In this document: positions 9,453 through 18,266 of the stretch, piece after piece
How positions within the stretch are numbered: the first letter of the stretch is position 1
How the letters are laid out: every line of letters starts with the position of its first letter
Origin: Hahellaceae bacterium
Lineage (GTDB): Bacteria; Pseudomonadota; Gammaproteobacteria; Pseudomonadales; Oleiphilaceae
Assembly: GCA_024234505.1 (NCBI GenBank)
Contig: JACKOD010000004.1
Span: 527,001-591,000 of the forward strand
DNA: 64,000 nt
Reading direction: 5' to 3'
Translations under genes and position numbers: made by a program
Notes under the pieces: model-generated
What the model was told of the DNA's origin: nothing
Databases searched by the model: none
Seen by the model: the letters and a program-made list of their open reading frames with translations, nothing else

Positions 9453-9537
9453 TAATAGCACTGTTCTAAAAAAGTGCGATATTTCCTGCAGGTGGCTGCA
9501 GAAAGGTGTGATGTTGGTATTCGCCGGCAGCAATGAG

Positions 9538-9585
9538 TGCATCATTGTGGTGCTTTTGTGGGTTTAGGTGCGTCATAATGGTGCA
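9538..9585 (-). promoter_or_regulatory. Paired NtrC enhancer sites for glnA
   Basis: TGCATCATTGTGGTGC (9538-9553) and TGCGTCATAATGGTGCA (9569-9585) both fit GCAC(C/T)-N5-GGTGC. Their centres are about 31 bp apart, three helical turns, and about 120 and 151 bp upstream of the inferred sigma-54 start. This closely resembles the enteric glnAp2 enhancer arrangement. Confidence 0.78.
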
Positions 9586-9628
9586 AGCTGGTTTTTTGTT
9601 GTGATTTTTTGGTGCGAACAACCGCTAC

Positions 9629-9657
9629 TTTCAGTTAGCGGCGTACCTCTGTATAAT
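9629..9657 (+). promoter_or_regulatory. Sigma-70-type promoter of typA
   Basis: A perfect -10 (TATAAT, 9652-9657) lies 17 bp after a weak -35 (TTTCAG, 9629-9634), 38 bases before the GTG start of typA. The whole 9235-9694 gap is therefore a two-way control region: glnA enhancer and sigma-54 promoter leftward, typA promoter rightward. I see no gene in it. Confidence 0.6.
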
Positions 9658-9694
9658 CCGCATCCATTTTCCACCATCCTTCAGGTAAAACTTT

Positions 9695-11503
9695 GTGATT
9701 GAGAATCTTCGCAACATCGCCATTATTGCGCACGTTGACCATGGTAAAACTACATTGGTAGATAAACTGCTGCAGCAGTCAGGCACCCTTGATCGTAAGG
9801 ATCAAGGCGCAGAGCGCATCATGGACTCGAATGATCAGGAGCGCGAGCGCGGCATTACCATTCTGGCTAAAAACACCGCTATCCGCTGGAATGATTATCG
9901 TATCAATATCGTGGATACTCCCGGGCACGCCGACTTTGGTGGAGAGGTGGAGCGCGTTTTGTCTATGGTTGACTCGGTGTTGCTGCTGGTCGACGCTGTT
10001 GATGGGCCTATGCCTCAGACGCGTTTTGTTACCCAGAAAGCATTTGAAAAAGGGTTGTGTCCAATCGTTGTTATTAACAAGATTGACCGTCCCGGTGCAC
10101 GACCAGACTACGTGCTGAATGAAGTATTTGATTTGTTTGATCGTCTTGGCGCAACTGACGAACAATTGGATTTTCCTGTCGTTTATGCCTCAGCGATCAA
10201 TGGTATTGCGGGCCTGGATCCGGAAGAAATGGCTGAGGACATGTCGCCATTGTTCCAGATGATTGTTGATAAAGCACCCATCCCGAAAGTCGATCCGAAA
10301 GCAACGCTGCAAATGCAGGTTTCTTCATTGGATTATGACCCTTATGTTGGCATCATCGGAATCGGTCGTATCACCGGTGGCACCATGAAGAGTGGTGAGA
10401 ATGTTGTCATTATCGATAAGGAAGGCAAAACCCGGAAAGGGCGCGTGCTTGAAGTTAAAGGCTTTCATGGTTTGAATCGTGTGCCGGTTGAACAAGCTGC
10501 AGCAGGCGACATTGTTTGTATTTCTGGTCTGGATACACTGAATATTTCAGATACCTTGTGTCATCCGGAAAACGTTGTAGCGTTGCCTGCACTCAAGGTA
10601 GACGAGCCAACCGTCAGCATGACTTTTCAGGTCAACAACTCACCATTTGCAGGTAAGGACGGTAAATTCGTTACGAGTAGAAATATTAAAGACCGCCTCG
10701 AAAAAGAGTTATTGCACAACGTAGCTCTGCGTGTAGAGCCAGGTGATACGCCAGAGAAGTTCATTGTTTCTGGTCGTGGCGAACTGCACCTTTCTGTGTT
10801 GATTGAAAATATGCGCCGCGAAGGTTACGAGCTAGGTGTGTCTCGCCCCGAAGTGGTGCAGAAGGAAATCGACGGCGTGATACAGGAGCCCTACGAATAT
10901 GTAGTGATCGATGTGGAAGAAGAGCATCAAGGCCCTGTAATGGAAGAAATGGGTAACCGTCGTGCTGAAATGTTAAATATGCAGCAAGATGGTAAGGGAC
11001 GTGTCCGTTTCGAGTTCATGATGCCAGCACGTGGTTTGATTGGTTTCCGTTCGCAGTTTATGACAATGACTTCCGGTTCTGGAATATTGACTCACGTATT
11101 CGATCATTACGGTGAAGTGAAGGCGGCAGATGTGGCTGTTCGTAATAACGGTGTCATGATTTCAATGGTAGATGGTAAGGCCTTAGGTTTTGCACTATTC
11201 AACCTGCAGGAGCGTGGTCGTATGTTTATCGCGCCGGGCGTTGAAGTTTACGAAGGCATGATTATTGGACTGCATAGTCGTGAAAATGATCTGGTAGTGA
11301 ATCCTACCAAGGCGAAGCAGCTGACCAATATGCGTGCGTCGGGCTCAGATGAAAATATTATTCTGACGCCGCCCGTAAAGCATACGCTGGAACAGGCACT
11401 TGAGTTTATTGATGATGATGAGCTGGTAGAAGTGACCCCTCATTTTATTCGGTTGCGTAAAAAGCTCCTGACCGAAAATGATCGTAAGCGCGCAAGTCGA
11501 TAG
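9695..11503 (+). CDS. typA: Translational GTPase TypA/BipA
   Basis: Ribosome-associated GTPase of the EF-G/LepA group, 602 aa, needed for 50S assembly at low temperature and for stress adaptation in enterics. G1 is AHVDHGKTT (residues 12-20), switch II is VDTPGHADFGGEVERV, and NKID is the base-specificity motif. EF-G-like domains II, III and V follow, and the BipA-specific C-terminal domain ends in VEVTPHFIRLRKK. The start is GTG at 9695, giving MIENLRNIAII, the usual family N-terminus; the ribosome site (CAGG) is modest. A T-rich hairpin closes the transcript at 11514-11546. Confidence 0.97.
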   Translation: MIENLRNIAIIAHVDHGKTTLVDKLLQQSGTLDRKDQGAERIMDSNDQERERGITILAKNTAIRWNDYRINIVDTPGHADFGGEVERVLSMVDSVLLLVDAVDGPMPQTRFVTQKAFEKGLCPIVVINKIDRPGARPDYVLNEVFDLFDRLGATDEQLDFPVVYASAINGIAGLDPEEMAEDMSPLFQMIVDKAPIPKVDPKATLQMQVSSLDYDPYVGIIGIGRITGGTMKSGENVVIIDKEGKTRKGRVLEVKGFHGLNRVPVEQAAAGDIVCISGLDTLNISDTLCHPENVVALPALKVDEPTVSMTFQVNNSPFAGKDGKFVTSRNIKDRLEKELLHNVALRVEPGDTPEKFIVSGRGELHLSVLIENMRREGYELGVSRPEVVQKEIDGVIQEPYEYVVIDVEEEHQGPVMEEMGNRRAEMLNMQQDGKGRVRFEFMMPARGLIGFRSQFMTMTSGSGILTHVFDHYGEVKAADVAVRNNGVMISMVDGKALGFALFNLQERGRMFIAPGVEVYEGMIIGLHSRENDLVVNPTKAKQLTNMRASGSDENIILTPPVKHTLEQALEFIDDDELVEVTPHFIRLRKKLLTENDRKRASR

Positions 11504-11513
11504 TTTGTTTTGA

Positions 11514-11546
11514 AAAAAAGCACCCTGAAAATGGGTGTTTTTTTTT
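11514..11546 (+). terminator. Rho-independent terminator of typA
   Basis: CACCC and GGGTG stem around TGAAAAT, with an A-run before and ten T residues after, about 10 bases past the typA stop. Confidence 0.8.
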
Positions 11547-11667
11547 TGGCATTGCTCTTGCTACTTATTTGTGGTTAATTTTTGTGAGTTTGAACGATTG
11601 TTTTGAAGTGAATATTTACCGATTAGTGTGTGTGTTCTAATTTCATTTGTTAGGTTGGGCTTCGAAA

Positions 11668-12108
11668 TTGATTGCGCTCATTCAAAGAGTTGCTCAGGCA
11701 TCGGTTATTGTTGATGAAGTGGAAGTAGGGGCTATAGGACGGGGTGTGCTGGTGTTGCTGGGAGTGGAGTCTGGCGATTCGGAAGAGCAGGTGGTACGCC
11801 TTGTTCACAAAGTGTTAAATTATAGAATCTTCCCTGACAGTGCAGACAAAATGAACTTAAGTCTACATGACATTGAGGGTGATATTTTGGTAGTGTCTCA
11901 GTTTACTTTGGCGGCTGATACCAAAAAAGGGTTGCGCCCGAGCTTTAGCTCGGCTGCCGCACCGGAAATTGCGCAGGCGCTGTATGAAAAATTTTGTGCT
12001 ACGGCGGCGAAAATGCTCACAAAGCCTGTTCAAAAAGGGGTCTTCGGCGCGGATATGCAGGTTTCCCTTGTAAATGATGGCCCGGTGACTTTTTCCTTGA
12101 AAGTTTGA
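11668..12108 (+). CDS. dtd: D-aminoacyl-tRNA deacylase
   Basis: Proofreading enzyme that removes D-amino acids mischarged on tRNA; 146 aa against 145 in E. coli. Both family signatures are present: SQFTLAA (from residue 77) and the Gly-cisPro motif region NDGPVT (GPVT at 138-141). The start is placed at TTG 11668 so that the protein begins MIALIQRV, matching the family; the open frame extends back to 11647 with no ATG. The ribosome site is poor, so weak translation is likely. The gene stands alone between typA and the porin. Confidence 0.92.
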   Translation: MIALIQRVAQASVIVDEVEVGAIGRGVLVLLGVESGDSEEQVVRLVHKVLNYRIFPDSADKMNLSLHDIEGDILVVSQFTLAADTKKGLRPSFSSAAAPEIAQALYEKFCATAAKMLTKPVQKGVFGADMQVSLVNDGPVTFSLKV

Positions 12109-12436
12109 CACAATAAAAAAATCTACGAAGTGGTTGCAAAATAGACTAGGCTGTATTACAAGATTAATATCTGTCGATGCTTTAAGTGTTGTTTGTAAGG
12201 TATTGTAAAATAACAACTTGAATTCTTTTTTGCATTTTTCATGCAAGTATTGGCGCATTTGCTATAGTGAAAAGCAGAAAAATATCAGTGAAATTTTGAA
12301 ATTCAAATTTTGAAAATAGTGTTGCTTTGTCATATTTTTAACACAATTGAGTTTCTAGCCAACTCAAGTAAATAACTGGGCTTAGCCCGCAGGCTTCGAA
12401 AGAAGTTTTAACTTGGTACTAAAAAAGGAAGACGAA
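12109..12436 (+). promoter_or_regulatory. AT-rich 328-bp porin upstream region
   Basis: No gene seen. A possible -10 (TATAGT, 12263-12268) would give the porin mRNA a leader of roughly 160 nt, but the -35 is poor. The leader contains an imperfect palindrome around TTTTGAAATTCAAATTTTG (12290-12310). A good ribosome site (AAGGAA, 12425-12430) precedes the porin ATG. There is no clear terminator for dtd here. Confidence 0.35.
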
Positions 12437-13405
12437 ATGAAAAAGACCCTGATCGCTTCAGCGGTAGCTGCGGCTGCCCTTTCTACTTCTGCATTTGCAA
12501 TGGATCAAGCTACTGAGATTGCTCAGCGTTTGGATAGCATGCCTACTTTTTACGGTAATATTCAGGTAGCTATTGATTATACCGATTCTGAGCTATCTGG
12601 CTCAAACTACGCTTTTGTAGATAACGGTTCAACATTAGGTGTGAAGCACAAGCATGAAGTTGCACCAGGTCTGACCGCATTTATGAAGGCAGAATTTGAA
12701 TTCGATGCTGATGGTGATAAAACCGGTCTGGATCAGTTTGATGAGGCTTATATCGGTGTAGAAGGTGATTTTGGTAAAGTGTGGGCCGGTTCTGATGATG
12801 GTGTATATGAAACTGCCATCGATGTGACGGATATCTTTGAGTATGTTGGTGGTAATGGTGAGCTGGATAGCGGTGTTAGTGAGCACAATTCAGTATTTTA
12901 TCAGACACCCAGCTTTAGTGGTCTGACACTGAGCGCGCAGATTTCAGTGAATGGTCAGTCTGGGTCTACATCACCTAAAACACGTGATGCACTGGCTCTG
13001 GCTGCCACTTATTCCATGGATGCGTTGACTGTTGGTCTGGCCTATGCCGATAACGAAGGCGATGCTAAAGGTAAGCACTCAATCGGTTTAAGTACAACTT
13101 ATAAAATCGATGATAGCTTGAGTGTGCAGGCGAAGTACGAAACCCAGAAAGATACTGTTGACGTATTCGGTCTTTCCGGAATCTACACCATGGGTCAAAA
13201 TAAGTTTGCAGCAGCTTACTACTACTCAGAAGAAGATGCTAAAAGCGGCACTGATACCGATACCATCGCATTGCAAGCACTGCACAACGTATCTGATAAC
13301 ATGTATGTGTATACCGAATTCCAGTGGAGCGACGCGGCCAATCAGCTAGCTTCTAAGAGCGGTGAAGCCAAAACATTGGTGATGGGTGCAACTTACAACT
13401 TCTAA
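12437..13405 (+). CDS. Outer-membrane porin (Gram-negative general porin type)
   Basis: 322 aa beta-barrel channel of the Porin_4/OmpC-like group, likely trimeric. It has a clear signal peptide, MKKTLIASAVAAAALSTSAFA, with cleavage after AFA at residue 21. The mature protein shows alternating amphipathic strands and the repeated Gly/aromatic turns usual for such barrels, with an acidic loop region (ADGDKTGLDQFDEAYIG) where the constriction loop would lie. It ends in ATYNF, the C-terminal phenylalanine recognised by the BAM complex. The ATG at 12437 has AAGGAA seven bases upstream. Substrate preference cannot be read from the sequence. A strong terminator follows. Confidence 0.9.
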   Translation: MKKTLIASAVAAAALSTSAFAMDQATEIAQRLDSMPTFYGNIQVAIDYTDSELSGSNYAFVDNGSTLGVKHKHEVAPGLTAFMKAEFEFDADGDKTGLDQFDEAYIGVEGDFGKVWAGSDDGVYETAIDVTDIFEYVGGNGELDSGVSEHNSVFYQTPSFSGLTLSAQISVNGQSGSTSPKTRDALALAATYSMDALTVGLAYADNEGDAKGKHSIGLSTTYKIDDSLSVQAKYETQKDTVDVFGLSGIYTMGQNKFAAAYYYSEEDAKSGTDTDTIALQALHNVSDNMYVYTEFQWSDAANQLASKSGEAKTLVMGATYNF

Positions 13406-13427
13406 TAAGGTTGTTACTGCATCTTAA

Positions 13428-13459
13428 GAAAAAGCCGGCCTGAGGGTCGGCTTTTTTTG
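13428..13459 (+). terminator. Rho-independent terminator of porin gene
   Basis: AAAAGCCGGCC and GGTCGGCTTTTTTT form a stem around TGAG, about 25 bases after the porin stop. The long T-run makes it a convincing plus-strand terminator. Confidence 0.85.
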
Positions 13460-13508
13460 TTTTATGCTGCGTAATTCTGAATTTGAAATAGCCTGTTAGT
13501 AGAGTCTG

Positions 13509-14504
13509 ATGCATAAAGAAATCGAACTGAAACTGGTAACTTATAAAGCCGCGATGTCGCACTTTGTTGCTGAAGTATTGCCTGGGCTTGATATAGAACA
13601 TCGACATAAAACACTGTTGTCGAATACCTATTTTGATACGGCGGAGGGACGATTAAATGCGAAGCGAATGGCATTGAGAGTGCGGAATAAAGAGGGGATA
13701 TATATACAAACGCTCAAAACCAAAGGCGAGAGTGTCGCGGGTTTGCATCAGCGGAATGAGTGGGAGTGGAATATTCCGATGGCGAAGCTGGATGCAGACT
13801 TGCTGGCGCAAACCCCATGGCCAGATGATATCTCGGTTTCAGAAGTGTTGCCTGTATTTGAGACAAATTTTCAGCGTGAGGCTGTGGTCGTCTTATATGC
13901 GGGGGCTCGCATCGAACTGGCATGTGACGAGGGTTTAATAAAGGCGGGCGATCGCTCGCAGTCGTTGTGTGAAATAGAGTTGGAGTTGCTTGAGGGCGGG
14001 GCTGAGAGCTTATTTGCACTGGCAAAATGGATAGCGACAGCTATTCCCGTCTTTCCCGGTAACGTTAGCAAGGCCGAACAGGGCTACCGGCTGGGGCCGT
14101 TGCCAATCCCGGGGTTTAAGCCGCGCTGTACCATGGTTTCACGACTGGATGCGCTCGCGGAGCCGCTCATTGATGATGCTATTGCTAACTGGCAGGCTGG
14201 GATGGAGCATTTTATTTTTTCAAACGACCTGGATGCGCACTTTGAAGCCATGCAGGCGTTGATTGTATTAAAGGCTGTCGTGACGCATTTGGTGGATAAC
14301 AAGTTAAATGACAAGGATCAGTTGCTTGAAGCGTTGCAGGCATCATTGCTGATATTACGTGCTGCGGGTAATCGTGTGGCGCATCAAAAACTTTGCGGAC
14401 GTGATGCTTTGTTGCCGATTTTGCTCGAAGGAAACCATGCAGGTATTTCGGCGATTGCGCTGGGAGAGTGGATGTACCTTCGTGGCAGAGACCAAAAGTG
14501 CTGA
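13509..14504 (+). CDS. CYTH-domain inorganic triphosphatase-like protein
   Basis: 331 aa. It begins MHKEIELKL, the ExExK signature of the CYTH superfamily (class IV cyclase/thiamine triphosphatase fold, metal-dependent triphosphate tunnel). Further tunnel residues are visible as YFDT, ALRVRNK, QTLKTKG and EWEW. CYTH covers about residues 1-205. The remaining 125 residues are helical and resemble part of a CHAD domain but are shorter than in E. coli YgiF (433 aa). Inorganic triphosphatase activity is inferred from YgiF. The gene is monocistronic as far as can be seen, 104 bases after the porin, with only a weak ribosome site (AGAG). Confidence 0.82.
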   Translation: MHKEIELKLVTYKAAMSHFVAEVLPGLDIEHRHKTLLSNTYFDTAEGRLNAKRMALRVRNKEGIYIQTLKTKGESVAGLHQRNEWEWNIPMAKLDADLLAQTPWPDDISVSEVLPVFETNFQREAVVVLYAGARIELACDEGLIKAGDRSQSLCEIELELLEGGAESLFALAKWIATAIPVFPGNVSKAEQGYRLGPLPIPGFKPRCTMVSRLDALAEPLIDDAIANWQAGMEHFIFSNDLDAHFEAMQALIVLKAVVTHLVDNKLNDKDQLLEALQASLLILRAAGNRVAHQKLCGRDALLPILLEGNHAGISAIALGEWMYLRGRDQKC

Positions 14505-14645
14505 GGCACTTGATTTTGATTGGCTCCTTGTCTTGATTGAGGTATATAGGAAACGAATTAACTACCTGATTTTACGATATTTTACAATGGTGCCGTCTAC
14601 CTGCTGCTAGCCTGAATAAAGGACTCTGACAAAAAGGAGAAGAGT

Positions 14646-14990
14646 ATGAGGCTGAGGCTTTTATTTGGTATCTGCGCGTTGTCGGCTTCTGCGGCCAGTC
14701 CGGCCGCGAGTATTTCCGATGTTATTATTATGGCGGAGTGCGGTGGCTTCTTTAACGCTTATGGTTCGCTCACAGGCCAGAATTCGCTCTATGCAACAGG
14801 GAGCCGTTTAGCTGCTCAGGTGATGTTGCACGAGCAGGATAAGCGTTCTGTCGCGCTAAGCTTTGAACGCGGTTCCGAGTTCGCGGAGACGCTGCATGTA
14901 GGCAATTCTGAGCGAGACATTCGGGAGTATATTCAGATGTGTACGCAGGTGGTCGGTCGCAATATCGATTATTTGGCATCGGCGACCTGA
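14646..14990 (+). CDS. Small secreted protein, unknown
   Basis: 114 aa and not recognised. The N-terminus MRLRLLFGICALSASAASPA looks like a signal peptide cleaved near residue 20-22. The mature part is about 92 residues and carries two cysteines (in MAECGGFF and IQMCTQVV) that could form one disulfide, with a helical middle (RLAAQVMLHEQDKR). The ATG is well supported by AAAAAGGAGAAGAGT directly upstream. It stands alone between the CYTH gene and the convergent crotonase gene. A periplasmic location is inferred. Confidence 0.72.
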   Translation: MRLRLLFGICALSASAASPAASISDVIIMAECGGFFNAYGSLTGQNSLYATGSRLAAQVMLHEQDKRSVALSFERGSEFAETLHVGNSERDIREYIQMCTQVVGRNIDYLASAT

Positions 14991-15007
14991 CCAGCCCACT
15001 GGTTTAT

Positions 15008-15802
15008 TTAGTTTGTTCTGTTTTTATATGGCTTGGGTTTTCCGCTGTTGTTACTGATGGCCGCGCGTTGGTTGTAGCGGCCTATTAGTTTCATTTGCAG
15101 TCGGGTTTCCCATTTAAGTGCGGTCTTGTCATCTGCTGTCCAGGTGTTATTGAATAGTTGCTTTGCGCCCGCAATGGCATCCGGAGAGCGGGATTTAATT
15201 TGCTCGGCAAACTGAATCGCAGCGTTCAAGGGATCATCTGCCACCTGTGTTACCAGCCCCATGGCTTTGGCTTCTGTTCCGTTAAAGATGCGGGCAGTCA
15301 TGGTGAGTTCTTTCGCTACGTCGATAGGCACCAGCTCTCGTAAGGTAATGCTGCCACTCATATCGGGTATTAAGCCCCATTTCATTTCCATTATCGAAAA
15401 TTCACAGTCCGGTGTGGAATATCGGAAATCCGCGCCTAGAGCAATTTGAAATCCACCCCCCCAGCATTTTCCGTGCGTAACCGCGATGACCGGAACGGGG
15501 AGTGAGCGCCAAAGATAGCCGACATCCTGAGCAAGATTGGAGATTTTTCTACCGGGTTTAAAGAGCAATTTTGCCGCAGCCAAGGGGGAACTCATGATGC
15601 TTTTTACATCCAGCCCCGAGCAAAAGGCTTTGCCTTCGCCTTGCAGAATCACAGCCCGAATCGATTTGTTTTTGCTGAGGGTTTTGATGGTTTTAGTGAT
15701 GCCTTCGAACATGGCCATGTCGAGAGCATTGAGTTTTTCAGGACGATTCAGGGTGACAAATGCAATGCTGTCTTTAATTTCAAGTGTGATTCGTTGGCTC
15801 AT
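15008..15802 (-). CDS. Crotonase/enoyl-CoA hydratase family protein
   Basis: 264 aa acyl-CoA-processing enzyme of the crotonase fold. It shows the N-terminal NRPEKLNALD, the first oxyanion-hole segment AFCSGLDVKS, the second GKCWGGGFQIALG, and the active-site segment MKWGLIPDMSGS. The aspartate in IPDMSG fits hydratase or dienoyl-CoA isomerase-like relatives, so the exact reaction is open. The start is ATG 15802 (MSQRITLEI) with AGGT upstream. It lies 35 bases after the FFLEELY-type gene on the same strand, so the two probably form an operon. Confidence 0.88.
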   Translation of the reverse strand: MSQRITLEIKDSIAFVTLNRPEKLNALDMAMFEGITKTIKTLSKNKSIRAVILQGEGKAFCSGLDVKSIMSSPLAAAKLLFKPGRKISNLAQDVGYLWRSLPVPVIAVTHGKCWGGGFQIALGADFRYSTPDCEFSIMEMKWGLIPDMSGSITLRELVPIDVAKELTMTARIFNGTEAKAMGLVTQVADDPLNAAIQFAEQIKSRSPDAIAGAKQLFNNTWTADDKTALKWETRLQMKLIGRYNQRAAISNNSGKPKPYKNRTN

Positions 15803-15837
15803 GGTATTACCTGTCATGAAGTGGGGAGGTGTCATTA

Positions 15838-16620
15838 TCAACTGTGCGGTATGATGTCGTGGTTAGGCAGCGCGGATTCTGACAGTGTATTTAATGAGAA
15901 TGGGGTTGCATCATTTGAATAGATCTGTTTAAGAATATGCGTTTCTCGGGCAACAATCCGATCCAGCAGTTCATCGACTCCGCCCATGGTATGAAAGGCG
16001 TGAAACCCGCGAGTAAGAAAGTCGTGCAGACTGCCCAGTCCGGCCATCTCTGCCGGGGAGCGTGTGATTTTAAGTGAAAAACTGACCATTCTGCTGCGCA
16101 CATACACATCAAGGTCGTTGCCGATATTGGCAATGAGCTGTATTTGATGTAACCGGGTATGCTCATTATTGCACCGGCGATAAGCCTCTGCATAATTTTC
16201 GAACGTGATGCAATCAACGTTCATTTGTTCGAAAAGCATGAGCGTGAGCGCTTCATCCAGTTGTTGTGTCAGGAGATTCAGCTCTATCAGGAGGCTCACG
16301 GTATAGAGTAGATTATCTGGAAGCAGTTTGACCATGACAGGAAAAACCCGTTCGAAATCATTATCTCGCTGAATAAACTCTTTAGGTGCGTAAAGATCTT
16401 TTAGCAGGAAGTCCAGGCCTTCATGGTATCGCGGATGTGTGTAGAGGTCGTGGTGCGATTGCTTGAGGCGCTCGGTTTGCCAATCCAGCAACTGTTGTTT
16501 GTTTTGTGCGCAAGGAACGTCCTTGCGAAATCGAAACGTGTTGTAGTCGAGTAGCAACTGCTGCAGGCGTCCGGCATTTTCGGTTTTGATTTTCGTATTA
16601 AGTAGTTTTTCCCTAGACAT
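15838..16620 (-). CDS. FFLEELY-motif protein, function unknown
   Basis: 260 aa, mostly helical, with no signal peptide or membrane segment. It carries a segment FLLKDLYAPKEFIQRD (about residues 74-89) that resembles the conserved FFLEELYGPKDF stretch of a proteobacterial family without known function. A second charged helical half includes ELNLLTQQLDEAL and RVFPVMVKLLP. The start at ATG 16620 (MSREKLL) has GAGGGA about 11 bases upstream; an in-frame ATG at 16644 is possible. It is followed closely by a crotonase gene, which suggests a link to acyl-CoA metabolism, but that is inference only. Confidence 0.75.
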   Translation of the reverse strand: MSREKLLNTKIKTENAGRLQQLLLDYNTFRFRKDVPCAQNKQQLLDWQTERLKQSHHDLYTHPRYHEGLDFLLKDLYAPKEFIQRDNDFERVFPVMVKLLPDNLLYTVSLLIELNLLTQQLDEALTLMLFEQMNVDCITFENYAEAYRRCNNEHTRLHQIQLIANIGNDLDVYVRSRMVSFSLKITRSPAEMAGLGSLHDFLTRGFHAFHTMGGVDELLDRIVARETHILKQIYSNDATPFSLNTLSESALPNHDIIPHS

Positions 16621-16752
16621 GAACTTCGTTTCCCTCTTGGGCATGAATCAGTCGATCATACAAGGGTGCTAGTTTACTGACTGATGACGAGTGGGGCAAA
16701 ACGTTATTATTTGTGTTGCCTAAAGTACGCGGAGTACCTCCAGAATCTAACG

Positions 16753-16779
16753 AAAAAAGGCCGGAACTCCGGCCTTTTT
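16753..16779 (-). terminator. Rho-independent terminator of hydrolase gene
   Basis: AGGCCGG-AACT-CCGGCCT stem with an A-run on one side and a T-run on the other, so it could work in both directions. It lies just downstream of the alpha/beta hydrolase gene stop at 16802. Confidence 0.85.
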
Positions 16780-16801
16780 AATCACTGCATTTGCTTGCTT
16801 A

Positions 16802-17731
16802 TCAAGCGGTAGCTAGTGATGCTCTTGGAAGCTGATCCAGTGAGGGCACCCAGTTCACATCGTCAAGTGTGATAAAGTGGCTGGGGGCATCGGTTTCGAT
16901 GATGCGAACTGAATTCGGACTGGACTCGGCACTTGCCAGCATGGCTTTGCGATCCAGGATGCGATCAACTTTCGGTATCAGAAAAGTCCCGTGACGCATA
17001 TTTTGGTAAACATCTACGGGTGTTTTTTCCATCCACGCCATGATGTTCTCAATATTGCGAACAATGGTGATGTGATCTTTAGTCGCAGTGAAAATCTTCG
17101 CCAGCAATTGCTTTTTGCGTGGATTCATTTTGCCGAAAAAGGTCTGACCATAGGCATTGGATGGCGTGCTATTGATCAGACGCACCAGCCAGGGCCACAT
17201 ACCATGACTTACGGGTTCCAGCAAACTGGTAACCAATGCATGAAGCTGTCCCTGAGGGAGTACGGGAGCTTCAAGTACAATATCGGCTTTTTCAAACAGC
17301 TCCGGGCGTTGACGCATCGCCTCGACAATAACTGCGCCGCCACGGGAATGGCCATGAATGCGAACTTTTTGCGTTGATGGAAGGTTAGCCAGTGCCTGAA
17401 TTAAAATGCAGGCATCATATTCAATTGTGCCTTCCAGATACTTAATGGGTACTTCCCAGGAAGCGGGCTCCAGTGCTGGGCCGCTGACCGGAATGTGATA
17501 GTTGCTGCAGGTTAAAAGTATGAGTTCTGTTGTGGGATCTTGATAGCTTTGTGTGAAATAACAGTGGTTTTCTAAAAATCCATGTACTCCGATTACAGTG
17601 TGCTCTGCTTTGCCACTGTGATTGCGGACTGAGACAGCTCCTTTGCCAACGGTATACACCTTACCGGAAAACATTTCGGTATAGGTAGGCTCAATCGCCT
17701 TGATGAGCTTTCTGGCGTGAATTGCCTTCAT
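16802..17731 (-). CDS. Alpha/beta hydrolase
   Basis: 309 aa soluble hydrolase. It shows the oxyanion HG-type motif (GVHGFLENH), the nucleophile elbow GHSRGG (serine near residue 124) and a C-terminal DAPSHFITLDD with the likely catalytic histidine. There is no signal peptide. The substrate is unknown; esterase or lipase-like activity is the family default. The start at ATG 17731 is supported by GGAGAG a few bases upstream. Its position next to the wax ester synthase gene, transcribed divergently, makes a role in acyl-lipid turnover plausible but unproven. Confidence 0.82.
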   Translation of the reverse strand: MKAIHARKLIKAIEPTYTEMFSGKVYTVGKGAVSVRNHSGKAEHTVIGVHGFLENHCYFTQSYQDPTTELILLTCSNYHIPVSGPALEPASWEVPIKYLEGTIEYDACILIQALANLPSTQKVRIHGHSRGGAVIVEAMRQRPELFEKADIVLEAPVLPQGQLHALVTSLLEPVSHGMWPWLVRLINSTPSNAYGQTFFGKMNPRKKQLLAKIFTATKDHITIVRNIENIMAWMEKTPVDVYQNMRHGTFLIPKVDRILDRKAMLASAESSPNSVRIIETDAPSHFITLDDVNWVPSLDQLPRASLATA

Positions 17732-18266
17732 TCAGCGCTCTCCATAGGACAATGGTGATTAACAGGAATGGGTCTGAAGTTTTTGTTGACGTCTTTTGCC
17801 AGACTTACCTATTTGCTTTATTTACAGATGATCTCAGTTTTTTTTATTAAAATCGAGACAGTAGTACTACTTATTCAGGCTGCTGCCGAACAAATCCCTA
17901 TTTTATCGATATCGAATTTGTTAATAACCAAGGATGGGCGTTCTCTGTATATCTTTCCTGCGATTGCGACTTAAAACCATTAGACTTTGGTCTGACTTCC
18001 CGCCTTTTTACGTTGTTTTATCTCGTTTTCTTTTGTTTTGTGTTGCATTAACGAGGATATTTTTCACATAAAGACAAGATTGCTTCGTAACGCATTGATT
18101 GGAGTATAAATGACTCAAAATTAAGTCGATGTTATTTTTTGTTACAAAATATTCTGATGTGTTGCAGGTAATGGGCAGCTATTCTTTCCATTTCTGGGAA
18201 AAAATAGCAGGCTTGCCTTGAATTATTTATTCAGCAGGAGGGAAGCAAATTAAGGGGGAAAAGAGG
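17732..18266. other. 535-bp AT-rich divergent intergenic region
   Basis: No convincing gene. An open frame at 17768-17974 lacks a ribosome site and family features. There is a pyrimidine-rich tract at 18000-18045. A four-codon frame (ATGACTCAAAATTAA, 18110-18124) sits behind GGAG; it may be chance. It should hold the promoters for the hydrolase (leftward) and wax synthase (rightward), but I could not place a strong -35/-10 pair. Confidence 0.4.

Noticed and set aside
17768..17974. 68-codon frame in the hydrolase/wax synthase gap
   Set aside because: No ribosome site, AT-rich region, no recognisable protein features.
18110..18124. Four-codon frame ATGACTCAAAATTAA behind GGAG
   Set aside because: Too short to distinguish from chance; about 140 bases from the next gene, so not an obvious leader peptide.
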